Assembly: GCA_937146725.1 (NCBI GenBank)
Contig: CAKZRU010000077.1
Coordinates: 60,882 to 124,881 of the forward strand
Direction: 5' to 3'
Length of the DNA: 64,000 nucleotides
From: an uncultured Myxococcales bacterium
GTDB lineage: Bacteria; Myxococcota_A; Bradymonadia; UBA7976; VGTA01
Part shown: positions 29,606 to 38,400 of the stretch, in pieces
Numbering within the stretch: position 1 is the first letter of the stretch
Layout: each line of letters begins with the position of its first letter
Program-made: the position numbers and the translations under genes
Notes under the pieces: generated by a model
Told to the model about the DNA's origin: nothing
The model's database searches: none
What the model saw: the letters and a program-made list of their open reading frames with translations, nothing else

Positions 29606-30958
29606 TTACTGTAATGGTTGTCCAATCACAATACAGCGAATGTGGGGATCAAGTAATTTCTGAGCCATACTCTGTATATCTTCACTTTTTATGCGATTAA
29701 TCTTCTCGAGTCGGGCAAAGTTGTGTTTAAAATCACCAGCCACATTTTGCCAAAAACCCAAACTTTGCGCCCTTTGTTGTACCGTTTGCAAACTACGGTA
29801 ATTATGTAGTTCTTTCGCTCTCTTTACACGGGTAAGTTCACCTTCATCAACACCATGTTCAGCAATCGTTTGTAACTCATTGATGAGTACTTGTTGTACG
29901 GCATCAGTAGATTGTTCTGGCTTAAGGTCTATCCCAATCTCATATACGGCCTCTCCTCTAAACTGCGGCAAAAGTGAGTACACATAAGAAGCAAGCTCAA
30001 GATCATAAATCAAGGCTTTGTAGACACGAGAGGAATCACCTTCAAAAAGAAGTTCATCCAAGCATTCCAAGATAATCGAATCTTCTTCGAGAACACTCGG
30101 TACCCTAAAACCAATGTGTACACGAGGCATATGAATATCCAGATCTAGATTGATCTGTTTTGGTTTAAGAGCTTGCTCTGATCGATTTGGTAACCTTGAC
30201 TCTGTGGATACATTAAAAGCTCGCATAGATTGACTAAAAACTCTTGGTTTGGTGATTTGACTTGGAAGTCCTGCATAGTATTGTTCGATGAGAGGCAACA
30301 GCTTAGAACTTGTTACATCACCACTGATCACAAGAGTGACTTGATTAGGTGCATAATAACTTTGATAAAACTCACGACAATCCTCTAGGCTAAGTCGCTC
30401 AATATCCTCCATCCAACCAATGGTTGAGTGACCATAAGGATGATCGGAGCCCATCAAGTGGTACCAAAGGCTTTCACTCAAGCATTCATCAGGGTCATCT
30501 TCCACACATTCTCGCCGTTCATTCATCACCACCTGTCGCTCGGCCTCAAGAACTTCTTCGTTTAGGTCTAAGTTCACCAAGCGATCAGCTTCGAGGGCAA
30601 GTACCTTTTCTAAATGTTCACTTGGTAAATCAGCATAATAGTAGGTCCAATCAAGCCATGTTGCTGCATTCACTTCACCACCAACGCTTTCTAAAATACG
30701 ATCAAATTCGCCTTCGGCATGATTTTTAGTGGCTTTAAACATCAAATGTTCAAAAAAATGAGCGATTCCCGTTTTATGCTTCACCTCATCAGCGCTGCCC
30801 ACATTGACCCATGTTTGAAAACTTAATAAAGGCGCACCATGATCGGGTTGATGAAGAAGATTTAACCCATTTGGCCAACGGTAATGCGATACAAGAAATG
30901 GTTCTTGAATCTGTTCAATCAGCTTAGCTGTTCCTGTATTTAAGCTTTGATTTGTCAT
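29606..30958 (-). CDS. M16-family zinc metallopeptidase
   Basis: Start taken at the ATG at 30958 (450 residues); a TTG-initiated extension to 31000 is less likely. The inverted zinc motif HFFEHLMFKAT (HxxEH) lies near residue 67, followed by the downstream glutamate region ALEADRLVNL and the conserved motif of the M16 N-domain (YYYADLPSEHLEKVL). The C-terminal half (about 225-450) is the non-catalytic M16 domain that closes the chamber. M16 enzymes (pitrilysin, processing-peptidase and PqqL types) degrade short unfolded peptides. No signal peptide is visible, so it may be cytoplasmic. It is transcribed divergently from the thioredoxin-like lipoprotein gene, 113 bp apart. The substrate is unknown. 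Confidence 0.92.
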   Translation of the reverse strand: MTNQSLNTGTAKLIEQIQEPFLVSHYRWPNGLNLLHQPDHGAPLLSFQTWVNVGSADEVKHKTGIAHFFEHLMFKATKNHAEGEFDRILESVGGEVNAATWLDWTYYYADLPSEHLEKVLALEADRLVNLDLNEEVLEAERQVVMNERRECVEDDPDECLSESLWYHLMGSDHPYGHSTIGWMEDIERLSLEDCREFYQSYYAPNQVTLVISGDVTSSKLLPLIEQYYAGLPSQITKPRVFSQSMRAFNVSTESRLPNRSEQALKPKQINLDLDIHMPRVHIGFRVPSVLEEDSIILECLDELLFEGDSSRVYKALIYDLELASYVYSLLPQFRGEAVYEIGIDLKPEQSTDAVQQVLINELQTIAEHGVDEGELTRVKRAKELHNYRSLQTVQQRAQSLGFWQNVAGDFKHNFARLEKINRIKSEDIQSMAQKLLDPHIRCIVIGQPLQ

Positions 30959-31071
30959 TCTGAAGCACTTTGAAGGTAAATGATAAAAGTTTGTACTCAA
31001 GGTTTGAGCGCTGTCTTAAGAGTGGTATAAACACTTTAATCAGCAAACAACAAGACTTTGAAGGATTAAGA

Positions 31072-32067
31072 ATGACGACTGCAATAAGTTATAGACAGAG
31101 ATATAGAACCAATCACACCCAAAGTGTTTTAATCACCATTTTAGTCTCTATTTTTTGTATGGCTTGTGAGACGCCTACACCAAAGGCAATTGAGCAAGCG
31201 GGTGAAATGGCCGGAATGCAAGCGGGTGAAATGGCCGGAATGCAAGCGGGTGAAATAGCCGGAATGCAAGCGGGTGAAATGGCCGGAATGCAAGCGGGTG
31301 AAATGGCCGGAATGCAAGCGGGTGAAATGGCCGGGATGCAAGCGGGTGAAATGGCCGGTGAAATGGCCGGTGAAATGGCCGGTGAAATGGCCGGTGAAAT
31401 GGCCGGGATGCAAGCAGGTGAAATGGCTGGTGAAGATTTGTCCACAGAACCGATTGAAGGCTGTGTTGGTCCAATGGTTGCAAGTGATGCAACCAGCGAG
31501 TCTGCCGCTGATAATCAAGTAGAATGCGTAACTTGCGTTGGTGCAGAAGCGCCAAACTTTGTATTGAGAGACCTTAATCCAAGCAGTTGTGGAGTGGGAC
31601 AATACTATGGCATTGATGGTTTTCAAGGTCAGGTCACCCTTGTTGTGCTTTTACGTTCAACCTGTGGTTATTGCCAAGCGCAGCTCACACTGCTTGAACA
31701 AATGCGCTTTGAGCTCTTACTTGAGGGTCATACTGTTTGGTTAGCAATCATCAATGAAATTAATACCGAGGGGAACTTAGTAGCCTTTACTAGTCGTTCA
31801 ACAAGTAGCATTTTGCAAGATGTCGCCGAAGTCAATGCATGGAGCGCAATGAGCGATATGCTTATGGTTGAACAAGAAGATGGGCAAATGGTGGAAATGC
31901 GTGTAGGTGGAGATAAAGACGATATGTATATTTATGGAACGAATGGTCGTTTGGCGCGCTTTTTGGATGACGACAATCGAGAGTTTTCTCTTAATTTAAG
32001 TACACCAGAGGGCTATATGAACCTTAAAATGGCCTTATTAGAAGTCTTGAATCAAACCACACCCTAA
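31072..32067 (+). CDS. Thioredoxin-like (TlpA/redoxin) lipoprotein with AGEMAGM-repeat linker
   Basis: Start set at the ATG at 31072, 6 nt after AAGGA; an upstream frame to 30970 would run into the divergent M16 gene. The 331-residue product has a lipobox with Cys32 (CMAC, then ETP). Residues about 42-121 are tandem repeats of QAGEMAGM and AGEM, a flexible spacer. Residues about 155-330 form a thioredoxin-fold domain: APNFVLRDLN, the redox pair TCGYC (Cys198 and Cys201) and a helical C-terminus. TlpA-like proteins are periplasmic disulfide reductases or cytochrome c maturation helpers. The next gene, in the same orientation, encodes a cytochrome c lipoprotein, which fits a shared redox role. 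The repeat tract length is likely to vary among strains. Confidence 0.85.
   Translation: MTTAISYRQRYRTNHTQSVLITILVSIFCMACETPTPKAIEQAGEMAGMQAGEMAGMQAGEIAGMQAGEMAGMQAGEMAGMQAGEMAGMQAGEMAGEMAGEMAGEMAGEMAGMQAGEMAGEDLSTEPIEGCVGPMVASDATSESAADNQVECVTCVGAEAPNFVLRDLNPSSCGVGQYYGIDGFQGQVTLVVLLRSTCGYCQAQLTLLEQMRFELLLEGHTVWLAIINEINTEGNLVAFTSRSTSSILQDVAEVNAWSAMSDMLMVEQEDGQMVEMRVGGDKDDMYIYGTNGRLARFLDDDNREFSLNLSTPEGYMNLKMALLEVLNQTTP
31195..31434. repeat. In-frame 24-bp / 12-bp tandem repeats (AGEMAGM coding)
   Basis: Six near-identical 24-bp units (coding QAGEMAGM) are followed by 12-bp AGEM units and a partial return to the 24-bp form. All units are multiples of three, so slippage changes linker length without shifting frame. 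The opposite strand is open too, which produces spurious antisense frames. Confidence 0.95.
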
Positions 32068-32164
32068 GGGTATCAATACAGCAAGTCGGCTTTTGCTTTA
32101 TCTTTGTATTGAGCATAAGAATTCGAGAAAATAGTCGCTTTAGTACGGCACAATTGGGCCAATA

Positions 32165-33472
32165 ATGAGCAAAGTGAGTGTTATGTATATGTTTAAGTAT
32201 ATGTCTATGAGAACATTACCTTTATCAAAACTCAACATCATCTCTGTCAGCACTTTTCTAGTCATGTTATTGGTCATGCTTTTAAATGTGGCCTGTGATG
32301 ATCAAGATCGGTCAAATACTAACCAAGAATCAAGCATGGCCGGTGAAAGTGACGCAAGCCTAGCAGGAATGTCTATCGCCGGTGAAGCCTCGGCCGCTGA
32401 AGAAATAGCTGGTGATATGCAAATGCAGGCCGGAGAGTCCTCAGCGGGCATGAATGCCGGTATGGAAGAGTCCTATCAAGTTGATTTAGTGCGGGGCGAA
32501 GCATTGTATCAGCAATTCTGTGGCTTTTGTCATGGCGATCAAGGACAGGGCTATCTTGCGGACAATGCCAATGCATTAAACAACCAAGACTTTTTAGTGG
32601 TTGCGAGTGATGAGTTTTTGGCGCTGTCAACCATCCATGGTCGTCCAGGTACACCAATGAGTCCTTGGGGGGATGAAAAGGGCGGACCACTGAGTCCAAA
32701 TATGGTTAAGGATATTGTAGCCTTTATTCGCACTTGGCAAGTTGAACCAAGCATTATCCCTGAAGCACCTAGCCTAGAGGGAAGCGCTCAACGAGGCCGT
32801 CCGTTGTATAATGCAGCCTGTGCAAGCTGTCATGGACAAGAGGGTGAAGGCGTGAGTGCGGTGAGTCTGAATAATCCATGGTTTTTAAATACAGTGGACG
32901 ATGGTTTTATTGCACACGCGATTCGGGTGGGACGTCGAGGGACTGCCATGGGTGCATATCAAGCGCCCATAGTCACCGAGCAAGGTTTAGCGGATTTAGT
33001 GGCCTTAATTAGATCTTGGTCTCGGCCCGTAGATACCGACCCTCCACCGCCTTTTACGCCTCAAGTTGATCAAACGCCTTTAAACCCAAATGGTGATGAA
33101 CCGAGCTTTATCTTGCGAGAAGACCGCTTTGTACCCGCTCAACAAGTATATGATGCCCTGCAAGCAGAGCAAAAATTAACAATCATTGATGCTAGACCGG
33201 CCGCTGACTATCTTGATGAGCATATTCAAGGAGCGATTTCATTGCCTTTTTATGAGGTTGAAAACTATGCCGATCTGCTTGATCCAAATGTCTTCACCAT
33301 TACATATTGTGGGTGCCCTCATGCAGTCAGTGGGCAAGCAGCCGATGCTTTGATCGCTTTAGGTTTTCCCAAGGTTGCCATTTTGGATGAAGGTTTTTAT
33401 GAATGGCGCGATACTTTTGGCTTTCCTACTGTGAGCGGTGAGCAGCCGCAAGGCCCATCAAACGATAAGTAA
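32165..33472 (+). CDS. Lipoprotein with two cytochrome c domains and a rhodanese domain
   Basis: A 435-residue lipoprotein: basic start, hydrophobic segment, lipobox NVAC (Cys44) then DDQ, and an Ala/Gly/Glu/Met-rich spacer to about residue 100. Two single-haem c-type domains follow, with CGFCHG near 119 and CASCHG near 219; each has a downstream Met candidate (for example GTPMSPWGDE, GTAMGAY). Residues about 335-430 form a rhodanese domain with an active-site Cys in TYCGCPHA near 382. This combination suggests coupling of sulfur transfer or persulfide chemistry to electron transfer in the periplasm; that is inference. Several in-frame ATGs (32165, 32183, 32189, 32201) make the exact start unsure. 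Its 3' end overlaps the convergent agmatinase gene by 47 bp. Confidence 0.85.
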   Translation: MSKVSVMYMFKYMSMRTLPLSKLNIISVSTFLVMLLVMLLNVACDDQDRSNTNQESSMAGESDASLAGMSIAGEASAAEEIAGDMQMQAGESSAGMNAGMEESYQVDLVRGEALYQQFCGFCHGDQGQGYLADNANALNNQDFLVVASDEFLALSTIHGRPGTPMSPWGDEKGGPLSPNMVKDIVAFIRTWQVEPSIIPEAPSLEGSAQRGRPLYNAACASCHGQEGEGVSAVSLNNPWFLNTVDDGFIAHAIRVGRRGTAMGAYQAPIVTEQGLADLVALIRSWSRPVDTDPPPPFTPQVDQTPLNPNGDEPSFILREDRFVPAQQVYDALQAEQKLTIIDARPAADYLDEHIQGAISLPFYEVENYADLLDPNVFTITYCGCPHAVSGQAADALIALGFPKVAILDEGFYEWRDTFGFPTVSGEQPQGPSNDK

Positions 33473-34313
33473 TTAGGGCTGCAGTAAAGTCACTGACCGG
33501 CTGTCCCTCAATCGGCGCGAGTTCCATCACATCAAGACCCACGCAAATACGGTCTTTAAGCGCTGAACGAATCAGCGAAAGTGATTGGTAATATGAAATT
33601 CCACCCGGCACAGGAGTACCGGTTGCTGGTAAAATTGCCGGATCTAAGCCGTCTAAGTCAAAGCTGATATACACATATTTGGGAAAACCATCGGGTAAGG
33701 TAATTTCCAGAATATTCTGGGTGACAAGTTCTTCAGCATCCCAATGAATGACCGAAAACTTTTTACGGGCTTCCACTTCTTCTGTGCATAGTGCCCTCAC
33801 CCCGAAAGAACAAATTCGACAACCTTCTTGAGCAAGTAAGTTCATAACGCTGGCATGAGAGTGCTTGTGTCCTTGATAGCTGTCTCGCAAGTCTGCATGG
33901 GCATCCACTTGAATAATCCCTATTGGTTCACCAAGTGAATCCATGATGCCTTTGACCACTCCGTATGTAATACTGTGCTCACCCCCTAAAGTCACAGGGA
34001 TTTGGGATTTTTGATGTGCTTCATATCCCCTTTTTTGCAATTCCTTTTGAGCACTCAGCATATCATCAGAGGGTACAGGGGATTGGGTAAAAATACCATG
34101 AATACACGGCTCTGAATGACCATCCCAGCGTTCTAATTGCTCACTTGCTTCCAAAATGGCCAAGGGGCCTTTGGCTGCCCCTGAACCATACGATACGGTC
34201 AGTTCTAAAGGAACAGGAATGACTTGAAATAAAGCTGATTCCTCACAGGACTCCTGCACGCTGAGCTCGCCTTGCAAAAAGTTGGGATATTGGTCAAGAT
34301 TTAAATGGTTCAT
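33426..34313 (-). CDS. speB: Agmatinase-type ureohydrolase
   Basis: A 295-residue protein of normal agmatinase length. Metal-ligand motifs are complete: GGEHSITYG, IQVDAHADLRDSY and YISFDLDGLDPAI, followed by ATGTPVPGG, the canonical arginase-family signature. Agmatinase converts agmatine to putrescine and urea. The closest-looking match is the SpeB group, but arginase-superfamily specificity cannot be fixed by motifs alone. No arginine decarboxylase gene lies nearby. The gene converges on the cytochrome-rhodanese gene with a 47-bp overlap of coding ends, and starts 174 bp from the divergent flagellin gene. The ribosome site is weak. Confidence 0.88.
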   Translation of the reverse strand: MNHLNLDQYPNFLQGELSVQESCEESALFQVIPVPLELTVSYGSGAAKGPLAILEASEQLERWDGHSEPCIHGIFTQSPVPSDDMLSAQKELQKRGYEAHQKSQIPVTLGGEHSITYGVVKGIMDSLGEPIGIIQVDAHADLRDSYQGHKHSHASVMNLLAQEGCRICSFGVRALCTEEVEARKKFSVIHWDAEELVTQNILEITLPDGFPKYVYISFDLDGLDPAILPATGTPVPGGISYYQSLSLIRSALKDRICVGLDVMELAPIEGQPVSDFTAALITYRLMGLAAAHRSQ

Positions 34314-34406
34314 AGCGCTTATAACTCACGATACAGACAGATAAAACACAGTAATAAACAAGATTGGAGAATCATCTTAAAAAGATCGGTCACTTATCGC
34401 TTTATT

Positions 34407-34421
34407 GCTTGATTATCAAGC
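34407..34421. promoter_or_regulatory. 15-bp near-perfect palindrome between speB and flagellin gene
   Basis: GCTTGAT and ATCAAGC flank a single T, giving a 7+1+7 dyad 66 bp upstream of the flagellin ATG and 93 bp upstream of the speB start. It is a plausible operator for either gene. Neither a clear sigma-28 nor a sigma-54 promoter was found beside it. Confidence 0.35.
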
Positions 34422-34487
34422 TAAATTGTGGCTCACTTGTATATGAAAAACTGTTGGTTATGAATGCCATTCGTAAATGAGGATCCC

Positions 34488-36098
34488 ATGAGCTTATTCG
34501 TCAATACAAACTCTGATTCAATCCGCGCTCGCAATGCCATGAACGTGCACACCCGCAATATCGCGACCAAAATGGAGCGTCTTGCTTCGGGTGAGCGTAT
34601 TAATGGTGCCAAGGATGATGCAGCTGGTTTAACGATCACAACTCGTATGGAAGCCCAACATCGTGGCTATGATCAAGCGATTCGTAACACGACTGATGGC
34701 ATGTCCCTTTTGCAAACTGCCGAGGGGGCCTTAAACGAAACCAATAATATTCTTCAGCGCATGAGAGAGCTTGCGGTTCAATCTGCCACAGAGACTTATA
34801 ATTCTAAGGATCTCAAATCGGTACAGGCCGAAGTAAATCAGCTGATGAACGAGCTTAGTCGCATTGCCAAAACCACTACTTTTAATGGCTTACATTTGTT
34901 CCAACAAATGAAAACCAAGTTTAAGATTCAAGCGGGTGATAATGTTGGTCAAACTGTTGACCTAAAGATGAGTAGTATTCGCCCAGATGCGCTCGCTCGC
35001 CAAGCTAAGGTGACCTCAAAAACCGGTGTAGCTACAGACATGAGCTTGCTTGGTGGGTTTGCTGGAGCACCGGGTCCTGAATCCTTTACACTCAATGGGG
35101 TTGAAGTTCGAGACAGTATAGCGGCTGATGATATGGTGTCTACCATCTATAATGAAGGCTCAGCGATTGCCAAATCGGTAGCGATTAATGCGTACCAAAA
35201 CTTTACCGGTGTAAGTGCAAAAGTAGGAGCAACACGCACCGATAATCAACAAGGCCGTAATGATGAGCTCGGTTTTGATATTTTTGGTAATACCGGTTCT
35301 GTACAAGCAGTAGAACTTACCTCAAATACTTTTATTACCATTAATGATGTCAAAATCTCTGGTTTCTCAGTCCAAGAAAATGATGCGAGCGGTTCACTCA
35401 TTCAAGCGATTAATGCAGAGCATGAGGCAACCGGTGTTATCGCTCACTTGAACACCAGCAATGAACTGGTTTTAGAAGCCGAAGATGGCCGAAACGTTCA
35501 ATTAATTTATTCCGGAGATAATGCCGGACGTGATTTAGAAGCAGCAATCGGTCTTTTAGACGGTTTTGAAGGTGCTTTTGTGTACGGTGGTACTGTGACT
35601 TTACAGTCCGATGAAGCGATTGATGCTCACTTTGGCTTTTTGGTCGATAGCTACTTGGGTGGGATGGTTGAAAACCCAAATCCGTTTGCTTTTGGGGGGC
35701 AGTCAGCTGTATTTGGCGTCAACAAAGAAAGTGCGCTTGAAAGTATTAACTTAACCACTTCAGACGGTGCCAGCTCAGCGATTGAAACCATTGACTTGGC
35801 TTTGGGCGAAATCAATAAGCTCCGCAGTGAAATTGGTGCAAACCATAATCGTCTTGAGCATACGGTAAATAATCTTCAGCAAACCTCAGAAAATACCAAG
35901 ATTTCTCAAAGTCGCATTAAAGATGCAGAGTTTGCTTCTGAAACTGCCGAAATGACTCGAGCCATGATGGTCGCATCGGCCAATGTGTCAGTTTTGGCTC
36001 AGGCCAATCAAGCGCCTTCTATCGCTTTGGAACTTTTGGGTTCCGTGACCGGTGGTTCAGTAGGCATCTCCGGTGGTGGACCAAGCTCTATCTTCTAA
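34488..36098 (+). CDS. fliC: Flagellin
   Basis: Start at the ATG at 34488, 5 nt after GAGG; an earlier in-frame ATG at 34464 adds an atypical leader. The 536-residue protein has the conserved N-terminal coiled-coil (IATKMERLASGERINGAKDD, AAGLTI, LLQTAEGALNETNNILQRMR, ELAVQS) and C-terminal coiled-coil (INKLRSEIGANHNRLEHTV, then SRIKDAEFASETAEMTR, QANQAPSIALELL). The central residues about 170-440 form the variable, surface-exposed region and are longer than the minimal form. It polymerises into the flagellar filament after export by the type III apparatus. The usual fliD/fliS genes are not next to it. A TPR protein gene follows after 133 bp. Confidence 0.96.
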   Translation: MSLFVNTNSDSIRARNAMNVHTRNIATKMERLASGERINGAKDDAAGLTITTRMEAQHRGYDQAIRNTTDGMSLLQTAEGALNETNNILQRMRELAVQSATETYNSKDLKSVQAEVNQLMNELSRIAKTTTFNGLHLFQQMKTKFKIQAGDNVGQTVDLKMSSIRPDALARQAKVTSKTGVATDMSLLGGFAGAPGPESFTLNGVEVRDSIAADDMVSTIYNEGSAIAKSVAINAYQNFTGVSAKVGATRTDNQQGRNDELGFDIFGNTGSVQAVELTSNTFITINDVKISGFSVQENDASGSLIQAINAEHEATGVIAHLNTSNELVLEAEDGRNVQLIYSGDNAGRDLEAAIGLLDGFEGAFVYGGTVTLQSDEAIDAHFGFLVDSYLGGMVENPNPFAFGGQSAVFGVNKESALESINLTTSDGASSAIETIDLALGEINKLRSEIGANHNRLEHTVNNLQQTSENTKISQSRIKDAEFASETAEMTRAMMVASANVSVLAQANQAPSIALELLGSVTGGSVGISGGGPSSIF

Positions 36099-36231
36099 GC
36101 GCTTAATTTAAGGTACGCTTGAATTAGCTTTAAGTTCATTTAAACAAGACTTATTGCTGAACTTAAAGTGTGTATGTGCCCTAATCATCTAGTGAAACCA
36201 ATGTTTTGGGCATGCAAAGGGAACGTGTTTT

Positions 36232-37659
36232 ATGAAAAATAAGATCATACAATCCCCTCTGTTAGCACTTCAAACTCCGCTAAAAGCATATAGAGCCTTT
36301 CGTATGAATTCTACTCATCTGAGTTGGATGACTATAGTTTTGGGCTGTTTGTTCGCATATCATTCTATTGGAGAGGCGCAGGCTCAACCAATCTCAAGTC
36401 AGTCTCAAGCAGCAGGTAAGCAACAGGATTCTGCATCTAAACCAAGTTCTGCTAAACCAAGTTCTGCTAAACCAAGTCCTCGGGCCTTAGTCGAGGCCCA
36501 AATTATTGAGCTTAAACTTGCCTTAGAGAGCTCTCCTAATGATCTCGAGCTACTCAATACCTTGGCTAAGCTCTATATAAAGCTGGGTGATTATCCCAAT
36601 GCGCTTACTCATTTAAAAACGAGTTTTGGTCTCAACGAAAAAAACGAAGATATTTCATATCTGATCGCTTTTACTTTAAGAAAGCTCAAAAGATATACCG
36701 AAGCGGTAGAAACATATCGTCGATTTTTAACTTTGGCCGAAGATCCTAAGCGCTTATCGGGCGTCTTTGGTTTGGCTAAAACTCTTGATTTGATGGGTGA
36801 TCCCAAAGGTGCTTATGAACTATACCAAGAGTTTGTAGATCAAGAAGCCCGACCCAGTCAAAAACGTTGGGTTGAAGAAGCCAAAAGCTCCATGCGGCGT
36901 ATTCAGGCTAGTGAAGTTGTTTTGGTTGATACTGACACCGATGAAGATACGCCTACTGTACAAGCTCAAGATGCGCAAAAGACAAAGCTAGCAACAGAAA
37001 GTCTGAGTACTGTTTTAGGCAAAGCTGATCAAGCCTTTGCTCAGCAACAATACAAGCAGGCAGCTGAGCTTTATTTAGCACTTAGTCAACGCGAGCTACC
37101 CAAACCGATTCAAGTAAAGGTTATTTATTCAGCAGCAGTATGTCATTACTTATTGGCTCAATATAAAGAGTCAAAAGCTCTTGCCGAACAGGCTTTGGCC
37201 ATTGACAGTCTTTCGCCCTCATTAAAGGGCCTAGCTGTACTTGCTCATATCCAATATAAAGAAAGTAAGCAAAAGACAATCAATGAGGCCGAAAACTTAG
37301 CTCAAGTTCGTCTAGCGATCAAAGAGGGACGGTTAAACAATGCTCTGGCTCAAATCAACGAATACTTAGCACAGGCTAAACAAGCGATTTCACCAATCTT
37401 TTTGCATGCGAAAGGTCAAGTTTTATTACGCATGGGAAAATATTCAGCCGCCTATCAAGCGCTAAAACAAGCCCAAAAAGGTCTTGATTATCCTCACTTA
37501 CATCTTGATTTAGCAAGAACCGCTCGCGCTTTACGTCAGCATCAGAAAGCTGAAAAGCACTATAATGATTTGCTGAATATCCTCAATCGCTCAAAGATAA
37601 GCGCAAACTCTTATTTAGCCTCTGTGGTAAGCAACGAGTTGCAGGCGCTTAAAAACTAA
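36232..37659 (+). CDS. Exported or membrane-anchored TPR protein
   Basis: A 475-residue protein with a hydrophobic segment at about residues 30-50 (WMTIVLGCLFAYHSIGEAQAQ), likely a signal sequence, then a Ser/Ala/Lys/Pro linker with repeated KPSSA. TPR helix pairs run from about 85 to 220 (LYIKLGDYPNALTHLKTSF and following) and again from about 265 to 470, separated by an acidic linker. It is probably a periplasmic scaffold or assembly factor. Adjacent flagellin suggests, but does not show, a role in filament or envelope assembly. A weak AAGGGAA-like ribosome site precedes the ATG. A later start at the Met near residue 25 is possible. Confidence 0.75.
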   Translation: MKNKIIQSPLLALQTPLKAYRAFRMNSTHLSWMTIVLGCLFAYHSIGEAQAQPISSQSQAAGKQQDSASKPSSAKPSSAKPSPRALVEAQIIELKLALESSPNDLELLNTLAKLYIKLGDYPNALTHLKTSFGLNEKNEDISYLIAFTLRKLKRYTEAVETYRRFLTLAEDPKRLSGVFGLAKTLDLMGDPKGAYELYQEFVDQEARPSQKRWVEEAKSSMRRIQASEVVLVDTDTDEDTPTVQAQDAQKTKLATESLSTVLGKADQAFAQQQYKQAAELYLALSQRELPKPIQVKVIYSAAVCHYLLAQYKESKALAEQALAIDSLSPSLKGLAVLAHIQYKESKQKTINEAENLAQVRLAIKEGRLNNALAQINEYLAQAKQAISPIFLHAKGQVLLRMGKYSAAYQALKQAQKGLDYPHLHLDLARTARALRQHQKAEKHYNDLLNILNRSKISANSYLASVVSNELQALKN

Positions 37660-37683
37660 GTTTTAGCTTATATTTATGAGTAG

Positions 37684-38349
37684 ATGAACGATATGGATCA
37701 CGCTATGTCAAAAGTCAACAAGCCAAAAGATACTAAGCTTAAAGATACTAAGCCAAAAGATACTAAGCTTAAAGATACTAAGCTTAAAGATACTAAATCA
37801 AATGCTACATCCTTAAAAAATGAAGAAAGCTCAGTCAAGCAGTCTTCTGCACCACAAGAAGCTTCCAATGAAAAGCTCAAGGCCTTACTTGAGTCCAATG
37901 ATCGCTTGCCCAATTCTTTAAAAGAGGCGCTGATTAAGCAACTTGAAAAAGGCGAACAGGAGTCGACAGCGTCAACCGAGCGCGAACCCATCTTGGCCAG
38001 TGTAATGAAGCAAATCAAGCAAACGCCGGTACAAGTGATTGATAAGGTCAGTACCAAAGTCAATCAAACCGTAGAAACCATTCGTACTGACCGGATAGAG
38101 CAAGTTAAAAGCGAAGTCCGCCGTTGGGTAGAGCAAGTCGACTTACAGGCCGAAGCAGTCAAGCTCTTGTCTCAGCTTTCAATCGAGCTAAAAACCAGTA
38201 TTCGACTTGTACCTGATTCTGAAAGTAAGCTTGGTCTTAAACCTGATGTCAGCACTAAGGCCCAACTCAAGTGGGGTGAGGATTTAGATCAACAAGCCGG
38301 TCAGCAGAAAACTGCCCAAGAGGATATAAGTGAAAAAGCTGAAACTTAA
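37684..38349 (+). CDS. Lys/Thr-repeat, charged coiled-coil protein of unknown function
   Basis: A 221-residue hydrophilic protein, 24 bp after the TPR gene. Residues about 12-37 are five 5-residue units of the form KDTK(L/P), encoded by 15-bp tandem DNA repeats. The rest is charged and predicted helical (LNQ/KQLEKGEQES, then RIEQVKSEVRRWVEQVDLQ), consistent with coiled coil. No signal peptide or membrane segment. Starts at ATG 37684, 37693 or 37705 are all possible and none has a clear ribosome site. Close spacing suggests co-transcription with the TPR gene. Unknown family. Confidence 0.6.
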   Translation: MNDMDHAMSKVNKPKDTKLKDTKPKDTKLKDTKLKDTKSNATSLKNEESSVKQSSAPQEASNEKLKALLESNDRLPNSLKEALIKQLEKGEQESTASTEREPILASVMKQIKQTPVQVIDKVSTKVNQTVETIRTDRIEQVKSEVRRWVEQVDLQAEAVKLLSQLSIELKTSIRLVPDSESKLGLKPDVSTKAQLKWGEDLDQQAGQQKTAQEDISEKAET

Positions 38350-38400
38350 TGATCCTTCTCATAATTGCTCAGTTTAGTATTCATTTATGTCAGAGAAACA

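Noticed and set aside
30959..31071. Upstream extensions of the M16 peptidase and redoxin lipoprotein genes
   Set aside because: They would make divergent genes overlap; the internal ATGs fit better, with AAGGA before 31072.
31195..31434. Possible CRISPR or regulatory repeat array
   Set aside because: Repeats are contiguous, without spacers, and are coding.
31113..31626. Long antisense frames opposite the AGEMAGM repeats
   Set aside because: They exist only because the repeat lacks stops on the other strand; no ribosome site and the sense gene has a lipobox and a thioredoxin domain.
32067..32164. Hairpin-like AGCAA...TTGCT as a terminator
   Set aside because: Stem is short and uneven, so not called.
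34425..34487. Sigma-54 or sigma-28 promoter before the flagellin gene
   Set aside because: TGGCTC is present but no correctly spaced TTGC follows, and no TAAA/GCCGATAA pair was found.
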